Notes: generated by a model not told the origin, from the letters alone. A DNA stretch of 64,000 nt from Aricia agestis (GCF_905147365.1 NC_056423.1:13062501-13126500), one strand, 5' to 3'; positions 50,981 through 63,565 are shown, counted from the first letter of the stretch. Numbers and translations: made by a program.

Positions 50981-53476
50981 ATGCCAGATATGTTACAAAC
51001 ATTTGTGAAGATGCAAATGAAATTTAATAAAAAACCTAAAGGTAGAAAATTTACTTTAGACGAAAAAATTATGGCCGCATCAATTTGGAAGCAGAGCCAG
51101 AAGGGCTATAATTATCTGAGAAAATATGTAATCTTGCCATCTAAGCGAACACTGCAACGATTGATAAGTGCTTTTAGCTTAAATCCAGGAATAAATGAAA
51201 ACATTATGCAAGTAATCAAAAGAGGGATGAAAAATCTACCCATAGAAAAAAGACTATTCACACTTTTGTTTGATGAGGTAGCCTTGGCACCAGGACTATA
51301 TTTCAATAATGACAAAATAACAGGATTTGAAGATTTTGGAAAAAAAACAAATCAAAACATTGCTGACCATGCCCTGGTGTTAATGATTAAGGGAATTAAA
51401 TCAAAAATAAAACTACCAATTCTGTTCACTTTTTGTAGGAGCACAACAAAAAAATATGATTTAAAATCTATTATTAAGAGTACAATAGAAAAATTAACCG
51501 GGGCTGGTGCAATTGTAGTTGCAACTATATGTGACCAGGCTGCCTCAAATGTTGGCACAATTAAAATGTTAATAAAAGAAACAAAAGAAAAATATTTAAG
51601 AAAAAATGAAGTGTTTAATAGCAATGCATTTGAAATAAATGGATTGAAAATATTTCCATTATTTGACACGCCTCACCTTTTAAAGGGCATTAGAAATAAT
51701 TTTATGAATAAAAACATAATATTTACCCAAAATAATTGTGAAAAACAAGCAAAATGGGAACATTTAAAAATGTTATTAGAAGCAGACAAAGGAGAAGACG
51801 AAATAAGAATATTAAATAAATTAACTGAATACCACGTAGATCCAAATAAGGTGCCAAAAATGAAAGTGAAATATGCAGCCCAAGTTTTCAGCCAACGAGT
51901 TTCTGCAGTAATGAGATTTTTGTCAAGTAAGTGTTACAAAGTATTGCTTAAAATAATACTAGATATACTTATGATTGTTGTCAGAACAATAATATCATTA
52001 TTATGTCTTTTAACATGACACTGATTTCTACTGTTACATAGAAAAAAGTTTACATTGTTACGATACTTATTTGCAATGCTTTGCAAATATCTTAAATTCA
52101 AATTAAATTCAAAAATTCAAATTATTTATTAATACAACCGTAATAATATACCTACAATAGTACAAATTAGTCAGTGCACATTATGTCGTAGCATTTTATT
52201 ACTTCAATTATAATAATCTAAGCCACTTATATCTCTGCCATTATATGCATTTTGAATTCAATTTATATAGGGACCTCTGCTTCTGTTATCTTTGTGCAAT
52301 GCACATATGTTATATTATATTTTCATAAACTTACATACATTTTTTCTTCTTTCAGAACACAACATTTTACCCAAAAAGTGTGAAGACACTGCAGATCTCC
52401 TAATAACCTTCGATAAATTGTTTGATTCTTTCAATGGCCATTTGTATCATGATACAACTAAAGTTCTTAAGGGGTGTCTAAAAAAAAATTCTCCACATTT
52501 TAAGTTTTGGAACGAAATTTTACCAATATTAAAATCAATAAAATTTGAAAAAAATATAAAAAATATAGATGGTACAATCACAAAAAAATATGAAAATGTG
52601 CCATCAGTCCAAAACTGGATACATAATATAAATACTTTCCCCGAAATGTGGACTCATATTAACGAAAAATATAAAGTTAAAAATATCTTGACAAGAAATT
52701 TCAATCAAGACCCTCTTGAAAACTTCTTTTGTTGCATTAGAAGCAATGGATACCAAAACACCAATCCAACATGTTTGCAGTTTGTTAATGCGTACAAAAC
52801 TTTATTACTTAACAATATGAATTCACCTCATTCGATTAATGCCAATTGTGAAAATGATGATTATAAACCATTAAAATCAATGAAATTTTTACTATCACAG
52901 AAATGTGATGAAAAAACTCCTGATTTTGCATGTCAAATTGATTCTTTGATTATAGCGATGAATGAAATTGTAGCTAGTAACTCTATAGTGCATGATCAAT
53001 CAAAAAAATATGTTGCCGGGTATGTAATAAAAAAATGTAAAACGAATGTATTTAAAAAATGTGTACAATGTCATAATGATCTTGTGAAAGAGGAAATTGA
53101 TCCTGATTCTTTTAATTATGCGATTGATTATACGAAAAAATCTTTATTTCATGCAAATGATAGTTTTGTTCGATTACTAAATGAAATTTACTTTATGATT
53201 GTTACATGTTTAAGAGAGACTCCGGAAATAGAACAATTAAAGCAAAAAATTATATTTTGTATTAACTGTAGGTGTGATTTTTCCCTTATTAGTTGTACCA
53301 AACACAAATCTGATTTAATCGATTATATTATTAATTTTTCCATTAATTTAATTGTCAATAGTTGGTGCAAGGGTATAAATAGAATTTTAAGTGGAAAAAT
53401 TATTTCTTTTGATAATAATGATAAAATAAAACTACAAGCTTTTAATTATTACAAAAGCCACAAGAAACGACATTGA
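50981..53476 (+). CDS. P-element-type transposase core, two exons
   Basis: ATG 50981 is the first in-frame Met after the piggyBac border; a splice acceptor TTAAAAATTGTAG at 50963-50975 just before suggests an exon start at 50976 and a missing upstream exon. Exons to 51926 and 52356-53476 join in frame (TCAA|GTAAGT...TTTCAG|AACAC) without stops, about 688 residues. Motifs: FTLDEKIMAASIWKQSQKGY (helix-turn-helix), LFTLLFDEVALAPGLYFNN, TICDQAASNVGT, FDTPHLLKGIRNNF, DPLENFFCCIRSNGY, and C-terminal YVAGYVIKKC...CVQC. This matches P/THAP9 transposases. It lacks the THAP part, which is encoded 2.9 kb upstream. Whether the two were one transcript before the piggyBac insertion is open. Confidence 0.85.
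52085..52145. repeat. TTCAAATTCAAAAATTC-type LINE tail fragment in the P-type intron
   Basis: TTAAATTCAAATTAAATTCA at about 52093 and following TTATTTATTA resemble a repeat found at 3' ends of lepidopteran LINEs. Confidence 0.35.
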
Positions 53477-55159
53477 AAAATTATTAAATTACAATAATTT
53501 TTCCACTTGCAAAACTTTTGCTTTTGCATGTATAATGTAGGTATATTGACGTATTTCATAAACGATTTATAATACTTAATGGTGTGTATAATACTTGCCT
53601 TGTATGAAGGTAGCTGTGAATTTAGCAGAGCTGTAACCAATTAACCATTACATTTTAACTTATTTATTGTATCTAGGCAATTTACGTAGGGACATTAGCA
53701 CTGTCACCACTGGGCAAGTGGTTTTTGCTGCTACTTTCACAATGAGTCAACACAAATAATATTATACACTCAATTAAGTATTATAAAATTTATCACATAC
53801 TTATTAAAATAAGAACTATTTTTAAATTTGCACTGTTATTGCATGTATGCTCCTTTCTTTTTGGTTTTGCATGTTTTTGTATACTAATTTAGTTTTTTTC
53901 AAATCCATATTTTGCTTTTATGCAAAGTGGTAGGTAAACTCGGTTTCAAAGCATTTTCATCTAAATATAAGCAAAGCTAAACAGGCCGCTCTGCAACTAA
54001 TTTAAAATTACGACACATTGATTTGTTTCAATTTTATCTTTTTTGTTATATCAAGCTTATGTTTAGCTCAAAATTAATTGAAACAGAGTATAGTACTATC
54101 AGGAAAGTTGATGCATAGCCAGATAATTGCGGACCGTAATTAATTGGTCGCGTTATTTCAAATCCAGCCAACAACATATTCCGACTACATGACGTAGGTC
54201 CGTCAACTGGCTAGGAATCAATTTCCCGATGGTACAAGGTGTGGGAAAAATCGATTGCGAATTAATACTAGCTGATTTTAAATTTAAATATCATTGTCAT
54301 TAATTTTTCCGCTTGTGTATGTGTACATAAAAAGGTGTTTTGGTCTAAAAAGTAATTTATTTTGTATCATGATACAAAATAAAAAAGAGCATGTCTTTAT
54401 CGTCTATCTCAACTATGTATGCTGTCTACTTTTTGTTTCCAAATGAGGAAAGGAGAATGCCCATTTCAGGCCCATAGTGGACAGCTATCTTAAGATGATT
54501 TACTTTGTCCAGAAATGTACCATAAAGAGACATGATTTTTGATAACATTTAAATAAGCGCCACTATAATCAGTAATATTTCAATAAAAAAGGGAATTTTA
54601 TTAGTATCTAAGCATCTAAGCACATAAATAAAACATAGTTGAGGTGAAATGTTGCCCGAAGATAAAATATTTTTACTATGATCAATCGATCCGGTTATCG
54701 ATTTATAAACGAATAAAATGAACTCAGGTTAAATACAAATAATGGGCCGCTGTTGGTAATTCTATGTGGAATTAACCAAAAGCAAATATTTATCTTAAAA
54801 CCAATATGTCCGTTTGTTACTTTATACAATAAAGATAAAAAAGTCATATCGATTGTTTTTTTACGTAACCGATTTATCGATTTCATTTTTTTGTGACAAG
54901 CGGCAACACTGATGACTGAAATGTGAATGACATTTTTCAAACGAATGAAACTTTTGAATGTTCGCTTGTTGCTTACTGCTCAATGTGGATGCGTTTTGTT
55001 TTGTTTTCGATTTCTTTCACCGCGACCTGGCTTTCTTTCCTGAACTTGTTCCGGCTTTTCACGTACGACTTTGGCATTATTTTACTGGTTTTGTTCTCTC
55101 CTTCTACGATAACTTGGCTCTGGATTAAAGGATTACGCTATTTGATTTTGCACACCAAA
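53477..55159. other. AT-rich spacer and 5' UTR of the next transposase
   Basis: No supported gene. GGAAAGGAGAATGCCCATTT...AGGCCCATAGTGGACA (about 54450-54495) has an inverted, diverged counterpart near 57960-58010, so the pair could be terminal repeats of the 55160-57536 element. The 200 bp before ATG 55160 are pyrimidine-rich like a leader. Confidence 0.4.
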
Positions 55160-57536
55160 ATGTCTGAAGAACATTGTGTAAATTGTGGTAATAATGTTAC
55201 CGAGAACCGTATTTTAGAGCCCGAAGAAATAAGCGTAATACAGCAGTGGGTTGCACCGCAGCAGGTAAGAATATAATAAAATGATTCTATTATTTCTTAC
55301 ATCATGGTTTAATTGTTGAATATTTATTATTAAAATTGTTTTTAGGTGTCAGGAGATAATGTTGTTTGCCACAATTGCTGGGTAGCAATAACTGAAAGTC
55401 TTGCACTACAACAAGGGCTAGATGACTCTGTGCGTCTGAATCGCTGTATAAATTGTGATCGATCGATAAGAAGAATCAGAAATCACGAATTACAAACTAA
55501 TTCGGATAGAGAAAGCCTCATTAGAAATGTAATAATAGAATGGATTTCTCCACGAGAGGTAATATTTAATTTGGTTTAATATATAAAATACTATAAAAGT
55601 ATAACATTATATATTGTTTGTTTACTGGTTTTACAATAATTAATTGTTATTATTTTCTGCTTTTAAGATTTTGTCATCAAGCCGCATCTGTCATCCATGC
55701 TGGCAGAGAGCAGACAGGGCCTCGGCAGCATCAACATCTGCTACTACAAGTAATTCAGAAATAATTCTACCAAATTACACGCGAGCTTCCAATACACAAA
55801 GATGCTGTATTTTCCCTGACTGCCTAGAAACGGAAAGAATACACATTCCTCTGTCAATTCGGGTGAGGCTGTTGTGCGATTTATCGTTTTATGTTCCACA
55901 AAACTGTCGCATCTGTAACTTTCATTTGAGAAGCCGTTTATGGGATAATTTAATTGTTGAAGATGGAAACCATAGTTTTACTGCAGCATTTATTGAAGAT
56001 TTGGTATCATTGTTAAAAAATCAGATTGGTCATAATATTGATTTTCAAAATATTGAAGACAGTGATGATCACTTAGTTTATTATTGGCTCGGAATGTCCA
56101 AACATCAATTTAGACAAATATTGGATGAGGTTCCTCGACTAAATAATGCACACAGAGGTGCCACTGCACTTGCTGCATACTTAACAAAACTGAGGACTGG
56201 TGATTCAGACCAAAGACTCTCTACGCTGTTTAAGATTCCTAGAAGTACTTTAGAGAGATTAATGTCAATTGCTAGAGAATTTCTGACTCAAGATTTTGTA
56301 CCACAAAATCTGGGTATAGAGCATATGACCCGACAAAACATTGCTGAAAGGAATTTAATAATTCCTAATGGATTATTTGGAAGCACAAACCAAATTAAAC
56401 CTATAGTAATCATGGATGGAACCTATGTATTTATTCAAAAAAGTTCAAATTATAAATACCAAAAACAGACATACTCAATGCATAAGCTAAGTAATCTAGT
56501 GAAACCATTTCTTATAACATGCACGGATGGATATATTTTAGATGTCTTAGGGCCCTATCCAGCAACTATGTCAGATGCTGATATACTTAAAAATGAATTT
56601 ATTTCTGAAAATACACCATTGAGGAGATATTTTCAACCCGGTGATGTATTCATATTAGATCGAGGATTTAGAGATTCTTTACCACTACTGAGAGAATGTG
56701 GGTATTCAATTCAAGTTCCATCCTCAAGAGAAGAAGGTGAATCACAACTATCTACCCTTGAAGCTAATCATTCTAGAAAAGTGACTATTTGTCGCTGGGT
56801 TGTTGAGGTCATCAATGGTGTATTTAAACAGGCATTTAAATTGTTCCGGCAAGAGTTTTTTAATCGAGCATCATCTCACATGATGCAAGACTTTGCAATT
56901 GGTGCAGCATTAATAAATAGGTTCCATCCTAGAATATTAGACAGACCTGATGCAAGTCAAATATTATCAGTAATAAATGAAAAAATGTTAATTCATAACA
57001 CCTTAGCGGATCATGTAAATGAACTTAATTTAAATCGCTGGAGGGCTCGATTTGTGAATATTAATGTTGGCTCTGATAATTTGACTAACTTTCCACGCTT
57101 AACAATGGATGATTTAATATTAATAGCTTGTGGTACTTACCAAATAAAACAAGCGAGATCTTACTATGGGGAACATATCAGAGCCAATGGTATGTATACT
57201 ATTGAGATATATAGAGAACAAAACAGAAGACTACCAAGCCTATTAATTAATGAAAACTGCTGGCTATTACGTGCAAAAATACAAAGCAGACATGTAAATC
57301 GAAAGGTATATTTTATATATATTAAAATAAATAACAATTTTGTTGGCAGAGATGCAATTGAATTATATTATTGCAATTGCATAGTAGGGAAACGTACGGT
57401 AGGCTGCTGTTCACATGTTATGACTGTTCTTTGGTATATAGGTTGGGCTAGATTTCAGTCAAATATATGCCCTCCAGCACTATTTTTAGATGATTTGTTG
57501 ATAGAATATGACATTGAAGAAAATATAGATACTTAA
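55160..57536 (+). CDS. Transposase with duplicated C2-CHxCW zinc modules, DDE_4 core and SWIM finger, copy 2
   Basis: Exons 55160-55264, 55346-55558 and 55668-57536, all phase 0, give 728 residues without a stop. Exon 1 starts HCVNCGNNVTENRIL and exon 2 supplies VVCHNCW; exon 2 then starts a second module (RCINCDRSIRRIRNH) completed by RICHPCW in exon 3. DDE core: MDGTYVFIQKSSNYKYQKQT, GPYPATMSDADI, ILDRGFRDSLP, CRWVVEVINGVFKQAFKLF. SWIM finger CNCIVGKRTVGCCSHVM. Strong similarity to 10629-12976 over the whole length, but with one more zinc module. Openness over 2.2 kb of coding suggests recent activity or selection. Confidence 0.86.
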
Positions 57537-58260
57537 TATCATACAAATGTGTTTTATTTTATTTTGTCTTATTATATTTAGCTTTCTTTCAGCTAGCAAA
57601 TTATGCAGGTATATTATAAGATAATAAATACATAGTACAAATGCCAATCTATAATGGTAAAAGATAATGTTTGAAAAAAATTCTTCCAACTGAAACGGGC
57701 ATCAAAACTTTTTTGTCAAACTTAATAATATATATTTGAATTACATCTATTGTTATATTCAATAATTTATTATTATAAATTATTGAGAAACTCGGAAAAG
57801 GACTTGAATTATATCTTTCTTTCATGCGCATTTTCATAATATATAAAATAGCCAAAAAGTTAAAAAAATATGTATTTCTACAAAAATGGCGCCATTTTAA
57901 CTTTTTTTCTCAGATATATAATACTATTAAGTTTTTAGAACACTCAATATTTAGACGATTTTTTGATGTCCACATTGGGCCTGAGACACTATGGAGAGTG
58001 GGCTTTCTCCTTTGTTTTTAATTATTATGCAATGATGAAAGAAAACTGTGTTTTATTGTCCCCAAATTATTTTTAAATGTAAAATACATCTAAATTAGTA
58101 AACAGTAGAGGTAAATTAAAATAAAACGCCATCTAGCTGATACTTTTACAAACTAAGACGTTCACCACTAGATGGCGGTCTTTCATACAAAAAGCGCCAT
58201 CATGTATCGACAGCATCAAACTTTAGTTTCAAATCTTCAGTGTCTCATCTATCTCTATAT
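57537..58260. other. 3' flank and spacer
   Basis: AATAAA-like signals near 57550 and 57625; otherwise AT-rich. CCATCTAGCTG / CTAGATGGCGGTC around 58128 and 58172 are short inverted words. No gene. Confidence 0.4.
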
Positions 58261-59102
58261 ATATCGCACATCCTCTAAAAAACTGTCATAACACAAAAAA
58301 ACCTAGTATTAAGATAAAAATACAGTTTGATGCATTTTTTTCCCTCCTATCGCTCAAGAAAACAGCCATAACATTAGTGCAAATATTAATCAAAAGATGG
58401 CGGTAGTGTCGGTTTTTTACGGAGCGTAATCCCGCGCCCCCCGCTCCACGACAGTGCCGCATCACGGCTTGTGACGGGTGGACGTGTGCTAGTGCTGGTG
58501 AAAGTAGTCATAAGCTGTGTTATAACAGTATTGTGGGTAAGTCGTTTTGTCATTATTATATATTAATGAGTAAAAAACAGTCGTAACACATTTTACGACT
58601 GTTTTTTAGAAACTTAAACTAAAAAATACTTACATGCCTATCTAAAATAGTGCCACATTAAAGGTTATGACATAATTTGTGTTCAGCTTAGTCTAAAAAA
58701 ATGTCACATCATAGGTTATGACGTTATCGTTGTCAACTTTGCTGTTGATTTGTAATTTATTCTTCTAAAAAAAGATTGTATCATATATTGTGTCACTTTT
58801 TTACTATTCAATCCTAGATTTTTGTTCACTTGCAATATATAAAACGCAAATAATATACTAGGTTAGGTTAGGTTCACCTTTCAATGTTTTACTGATAAAT
58901 GTTTAATATAATTAGCGCCGCCAATTGGTGTAACATTAATAGTACTTATAAAATAAAAAATGACTGCTAAACTTGATTCCATATATATCGTTGGATTTAG
59001 TACAGATATATGAAAACATATCAATTGGTTGCGCTAGTTCCGCTTGCTAGTTACCTAAAATATTTGGCAGTTTAATACCACTATTTAAGTACGCTTATTT
59101 TA

Positions 59103-59180
59103 GGTAACTTTGAATTGCGGTTAAACTTTGAACAATACAATAATGTATTGTTCAAAGTTAAACCGCAATTCAAAGTTGCC
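59103..59180. repeat. Near-perfect palindrome, 37 bp arms, 4 bp spacer
   Basis: GGTAACTTTGAATTGCGGTT... (59103-59139) and its complement (59144-59180) differ at two positions around ATAA. In the leader intron of the transposase. Confidence 0.9.
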
Positions 59181-59222
59181 CAAAATGACGTTAACTTTTA
59201 GTTTTCTTTTTTTAGGTATAAA

Positions 59223-61793
59223 ATGGCTAGCCAATTTAAAGAAGGTCGAGGCAAGCGGTTACTGCAAATGTGTGGAAATGATAACAATAAAGAAAATAAT
59301 AACATGAACCGCACAGGTAAGTTTTAAAAAATACTTTTCTACTTGCTATACCTACACGCATCTTTTGGTTGTTCTGTATATTGCTTTATTTGCTAACTCA
59401 TCTACATTGACGTCTGTTTCTTAGTTCTCATATTATAATACTTATATAAATAATATTAATATTACTACTTCTAACTAATACTAATATAATTTGCTAAATT
59501 ATCATAATATTGTATATTCTCTTTTTTAAGTATATAATTTTTTTGCAGATGATTTAGTACCCACCACCAGTAGTATAAAACCAGGCATTGATGTATCAGA
59601 CGATACCGGAACAATTAACGATGACCTTGAACAGACTCTAAACTCGGAATATTTTTCTGAAGATGATGACGATTCGGTGAAGGACCCTAACTATTCGAGT
59701 AGTTCTTCCAGTAGCACTTCCAGCGGTTCTTCCAGGAGCTCTTCCAGATCTTCTACGGTACAGCATGTAATCCCACCAACCAGTATAAATGACCCAGAAG
59801 TGTTAGGCGACCAAAACTTAAGACAATCGAGCCCTCAATATGAAGAGAAGAATGAAGTTAGTGAAAGTGACCAAAACATTGACTTACCCATCCAACAATC
59901 TGTACAGGAGAACAAAGATGAAGAAGGTGTCCAAGATATCCAACCACCGTCACAATCTGTACAGGAGAGTAATGAAGAAATTACTCAAAACATTAGACTA
60001 CCGTCACAATCTGCACAAGAAAATATAGATGAAGAAGCGGCACAAAATTTGACTGAAATGGAGGACAACAGTAATGTTAAGAAAGGCAGAAAACGTCTAG
60101 CAAGAGTTGATGAGTGGCTAAGTGTCAAAGCAAAGAAATTACGTAATACCGGTCAGTCTTATGTTTCGAGATCTAAAAAAAAGAAAACTGTTCCTGCACG
60201 GGCCATGAAACCACCATGTGAAATTAATAAATGTAAAATGCAATGTTCGGTAAAAATTCAAAGTCAAGACAGGATGAGAATTTTTAGTAAATATTGGGAA
60301 TTAGGGGACATTAACTTGCAACGAAACTTTATAAATAACTGTACCAAAGAAATTATGCCTGCAGTTCGTTTTACGGGGAAACAGAAGCCTCGCAAACACA
60401 ATAATGCCTATTATTTTATCGTGAATAATGAAGAAATACGAGTGTGCAAAAAGTTCTTTATGGCTACCTTAGATATTAACGACCGAGTTGTAAGAACAGT
60501 TTTTAATAAGAGAGAGCTAGGTTTTGTTGAGGTAGATAAAAGAGGAAAACATGGCAATCATAAAAAAATTGATGAATCCATTAAAAAATCTGTCAGAGAT
60601 CACATACAGTCGATACCACGAATAGAAAGCCACTATATTAGAAAAAATTCTAGCCGAGAGTTCATCGATGGTGGTAAATGTATTGCAGATTTATATGAAG
60701 ATTACAAAACAGAATGTTTAAAGCAAGGTCTTCCAGCAGCACACCACGAAATGTACGCAAAAATCTTTAACCAAGAATTTAACATAAGCTTCTTCATACC
60801 TAAAAAAGATCGTTGCGAGTTATGTGTTAGTTATGAAAATGCCGATAGCTCTGGAAAAGAGAAATTGAATATTAAGTATACAACGCACTTAGAAGAAAAA
60901 GAACTGTCTAGACTCGAAAAAGAGAAAGAAAAACTTAATGTGAGTGCTGACTATATTGTTGCAGTGTATGATTTACAGGCTGTGCTGCAAACGCCAAAAG
61001 GAGATGTTTCCGTATTCTATTATAAGTCGAAATTAAATAATCTAAATTTTACAATAAGTGAACTTGGATCTGATCATACGGAATGCTATTTATGGCATGA
61101 AGGAGAAGCTAACAGAGGCGCAGACGAAATCGGATCTTGCATACTTGATTTTATAGATAAGAAAATGGTAGATTATGATGGGCCAGGGATTGAAATAGTA
61201 TTTTTTTCCGACAATTGCTGTGGCCAGCAGAAGAATAAATTTATTTTTTCAATGTACATTTTCGCTTTGTTAAAGTATCCTAAGATAAAATCAATAACTC
61301 ATAAGTACCTCATCACCGGCCACACACAAAATGAAGGTGATTCTGTACATTCCACTATAGAAAAGGCTATTAAGAAAAACCTTAAGTCTGGCCCCATTTA
61401 TGTCCCCAGCCAATATGCACAAATTATCAGAACCGCAAAAAAAAAGGTAAACCATACCACGTGAACGAAATGAGCTTTAAAAATTTTTTTTCAATGAAGA
61501 GTTTATCAGAAGACATCGGCTTCAATGCGAAGAATTTGAAGACTGCTGATTTGAAAGTTTTTAAAGTGACCCAAGGCGAACCTAACAAAGTTTTTTATAA
61601 ACATTCCTATAAAGATGATCATTTTAAGGAATCTGAAATCAGCCGAAAACAAATCAACTCCGAAAATATTAACATTAAAAGGGCGTATAGATGTCGCCCT
61701 AAAATAAAAGAGAATAAAAAAAAAGATCTCTTAAGTTTATTGGAGAATAATCACATTCCCAATTACTATTCTTCTTTTTATTCCCAACTTTAA
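59223..61793 (+). pseudogene. DxCxGQxKN-family transposase, one frameshift in A9
   Basis: Exons 59223-59316 and 59549 onward join (ACAG|GTAAGT...TTGCAG|ATGAT) into 669 open codons to TGA 61462-61464; the A9 run at 61437-61445 then needs one shift to continue KPYHVNEMSFKNFFSMKSL to TAA 61793, about 780 residues. N-terminus acidic and Ser-rich (SSSSSSTSSGSSRSSSRS) with three LP-x2-QSVQE repeats, then a basic stretch, HHEMYAKIFNQEFNISFFIP with DRCELC, YDLQAVLQTPKGDVSVFYYK, CYLWHEGEANRGADEIGSC, VFFSDNCCGQQKNKFIFSMY and TGHTQNEGDSVHSTIEKAIK. The conserved D, D/H and E-type residues suggest an RNase H-fold DDE enzyme. Same family as 3724-5477. Confidence 0.82.
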
Positions 61794-62493
61794 GGAAACT
61801 AATTAAGTTATTAGTTATGTGTTGCACAGAGGCTATTGTCATGTTTTTTTATTTTTATTTTTGTAATTTAAAGATACTAATTAAGTTATACTAATAAGTA
61901 TACTAATTAAGTTATACTTTGAAGAATCAAGAAGGTACTAATTAAGTTTTTACGATGTAAATGGTGGGTCAAAGATAATGTAATATTTTAACGTAGCTTA
62001 ATATTATTTGTGATTTGGAGAGTTCCTTTAAAATAATGCTTAGATTTTGTTGGTTATTTAGAGTTTTTGAAATTATTTTCCTCGCTTTATTGTTTAAGAA
62101 GTAGTATTTTATTTTAATATCTGTTGCTAAGTAATGTGAAAAAGAGTCACATTATGGGACACATTTTCTTTTTTCTTTAATAAATTTACATATTTTCTTA
62201 TAGAGTGTTTTTTCTTTCTTTCTGTAAACAAGCTTAATAAATTCTTCACTTGTTTCTGTTTTTGAAAGTTGCAAATCAATAATAATAAATTAGTAATAAC
62301 ACAAATAGTTAAAAAATATATTTAAATCGCGTTTTTCTCAAAACTTGTTTTTTTGTGATATGACACTTTTTTAGAGGATGTGCGATATATCTGTATTATC
62401 TATGGCCGCGTCAGTGAAATATGAAGTTATAAGACTCCCGAAAAAATGACGCAAAATTTTTGCTTGTAAACGGCGGTAAGCCTGTTGCCGAAG

Positions 62494-63010
62494 ATGAACG
62501 GTGACGAGTCCGTCACTCGAGAGCTTATTGATGCTATAGAGTTATATAGTTCTATGATTTCTAATGATGGTAAGCAGTTACTCTTTCATTTCATTTTAAA
62601 AACGCGCATTTCAGATAGTGCCAAAATGAGACTAAATACGGAATAATATGCCGATTTAAATTCTTCGCTAAAAGATATGCGTTCTAGTTTATTAACAATT
62701 AAGTCGGACACATCTCTGTAAGCCCGATTACAAAGTGCCAGGCAAGGGAACAAATCGATCAAAGAGTTTGGTAACGAAATTGAGCGACTTTTTGTTGACC
62801 TTACTATTCTCAAGCTAACAATGACCCTGATGCGTACAAAATACTGCGGCCCGTGAACGAGAAAAATGCAATAAAACGTTTTTCTGACGGGTTGCAATTT
62901 GCAAAGCCAACGGTTAAGAACAATTATTGCGGCCCAAAATTTTTCTCAGTTAAAAGATGCCATACGCGCAGCTGAAGATGAGACTAGTTCTCGGCCTGAG
63001 CAGGCCTTAG
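62494..63010 (+). pseudogene. gypsy/errantivirus-type gag relic
   Basis: ATG 62494 opens a frame to about 62668, after which the capsid-like sequence continues in other frames to 63010. The pattern of short helices with FG and IE...LF residues and the closing IIAAQNFSQLKDAIRAAEDE segment (62920-62980) is that of insect gypsy-type Gag. At least three frame breaks. No LTR or pol nearby. Old endogenous copy, non-functional. Confidence 0.55.
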
Positions 63011-63349
63011 CCAACATAAGCGTTCGTTATCATGAGTCTCTTGTCGTAATCGTGTACACCATTGGTAGCCAAATTACAAGTTGGACGAAAGCGATATCAC
63101 TGTTCATCTTCTTTATTGCGATAAAGAAGTGCCCCTTAGCTTTTTGTATAGAAAGTCCTAGACAACATACACAAATGCCACTAATCGCTAGCGTTTTCGT
63201 ATCTTTTCTTTTTCGTCACAAACGATTGTTAAAAAGGCGGTGTTATCGCGTTGAAGAACAAATTGGCGTGCATTCAGCTGTAAATTGTGTGTGGCTGCCG
63301 ATCAATGGTTCTTACTTCTTGTTAAAAACATACTCAAGTACTAATTAAT
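63011..63349. other. Spacer, no gene assigned
   Basis: An open plus frame continues from the gag relic but has no family resemblance; a short inverted pair TTCTTTATTGCGATAAAGAA lies at 63110-63129. Confidence 0.35.
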
Positions 63350-63565
63350 ATGCATGCATTACGCTTGCTGTGGACCGCGCACCACCACACCATATCGGAC
63401 AGGCGCAGGAGGAGGCTTTTGCTAAGACGGCAATTAGAGAGAATAGAAGACATGCCGGAACTTCTATTCAGAAAAAAATTCCGTCTTGACAAAGCCAAGT
63501 TTGTGTATGGATTTGCGCAGGGCAAATATTTTAAAGGGAACCAACGAAATACCTCTCCAAATTAA
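63350..63565 (+). pseudogene. Harbinger-like N-terminal exon relic
   Basis: RRQLERIEDMPELLFRKKFR then LDKAKFVYGFAQG and QRNTSPN resemble the first exon of PIF/Harbinger transposases (D-x-x-D...F-R-x-R-F-R-L-x-K). AAG|GTAAGA at about 63567 looks like a donor. No DDE part follows within the window. Confidence 0.45.

Larger units (their letters stand above)
58265..62384 (+). mobile_element. 4.1 kb DNA transposon with ATAT duplication (Sola-like, tentative)
   Basis: Terminal repeats CGCACATCCTCTAAAAAA at 58265 and complement ending at 62384, paired for about 38 bp with three mismatches (on to CACAAAAAAAC). ATAT at 58261-58264 and 62385-62388 is a 4 bp duplication, though the A/T-rich flank makes the count uncertain. 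One gene with three exons: a leader exon ending before GTAAGT at about 58537, then 59223-59316 and 59549-61793. A 4 bp duplication with a D-N-C-x-G-Q transposase would suit Sola; I cannot verify this. Confidence 0.82.

Noticed and set aside
54446..58010. Inverted GGAGAA-GCCCA / AGGCCCA-TGGACA blocks as terminal repeats of the 55160-57536 element
   Set aside because: Match is short and gapped, and the words resemble lepidopteran LINE tails, so I did not draw an element border there.
59840..60028. Lys/Arg-rich open frame
   Set aside because: Shadow of the repeated LPxQSVQE region in the transposase frame.
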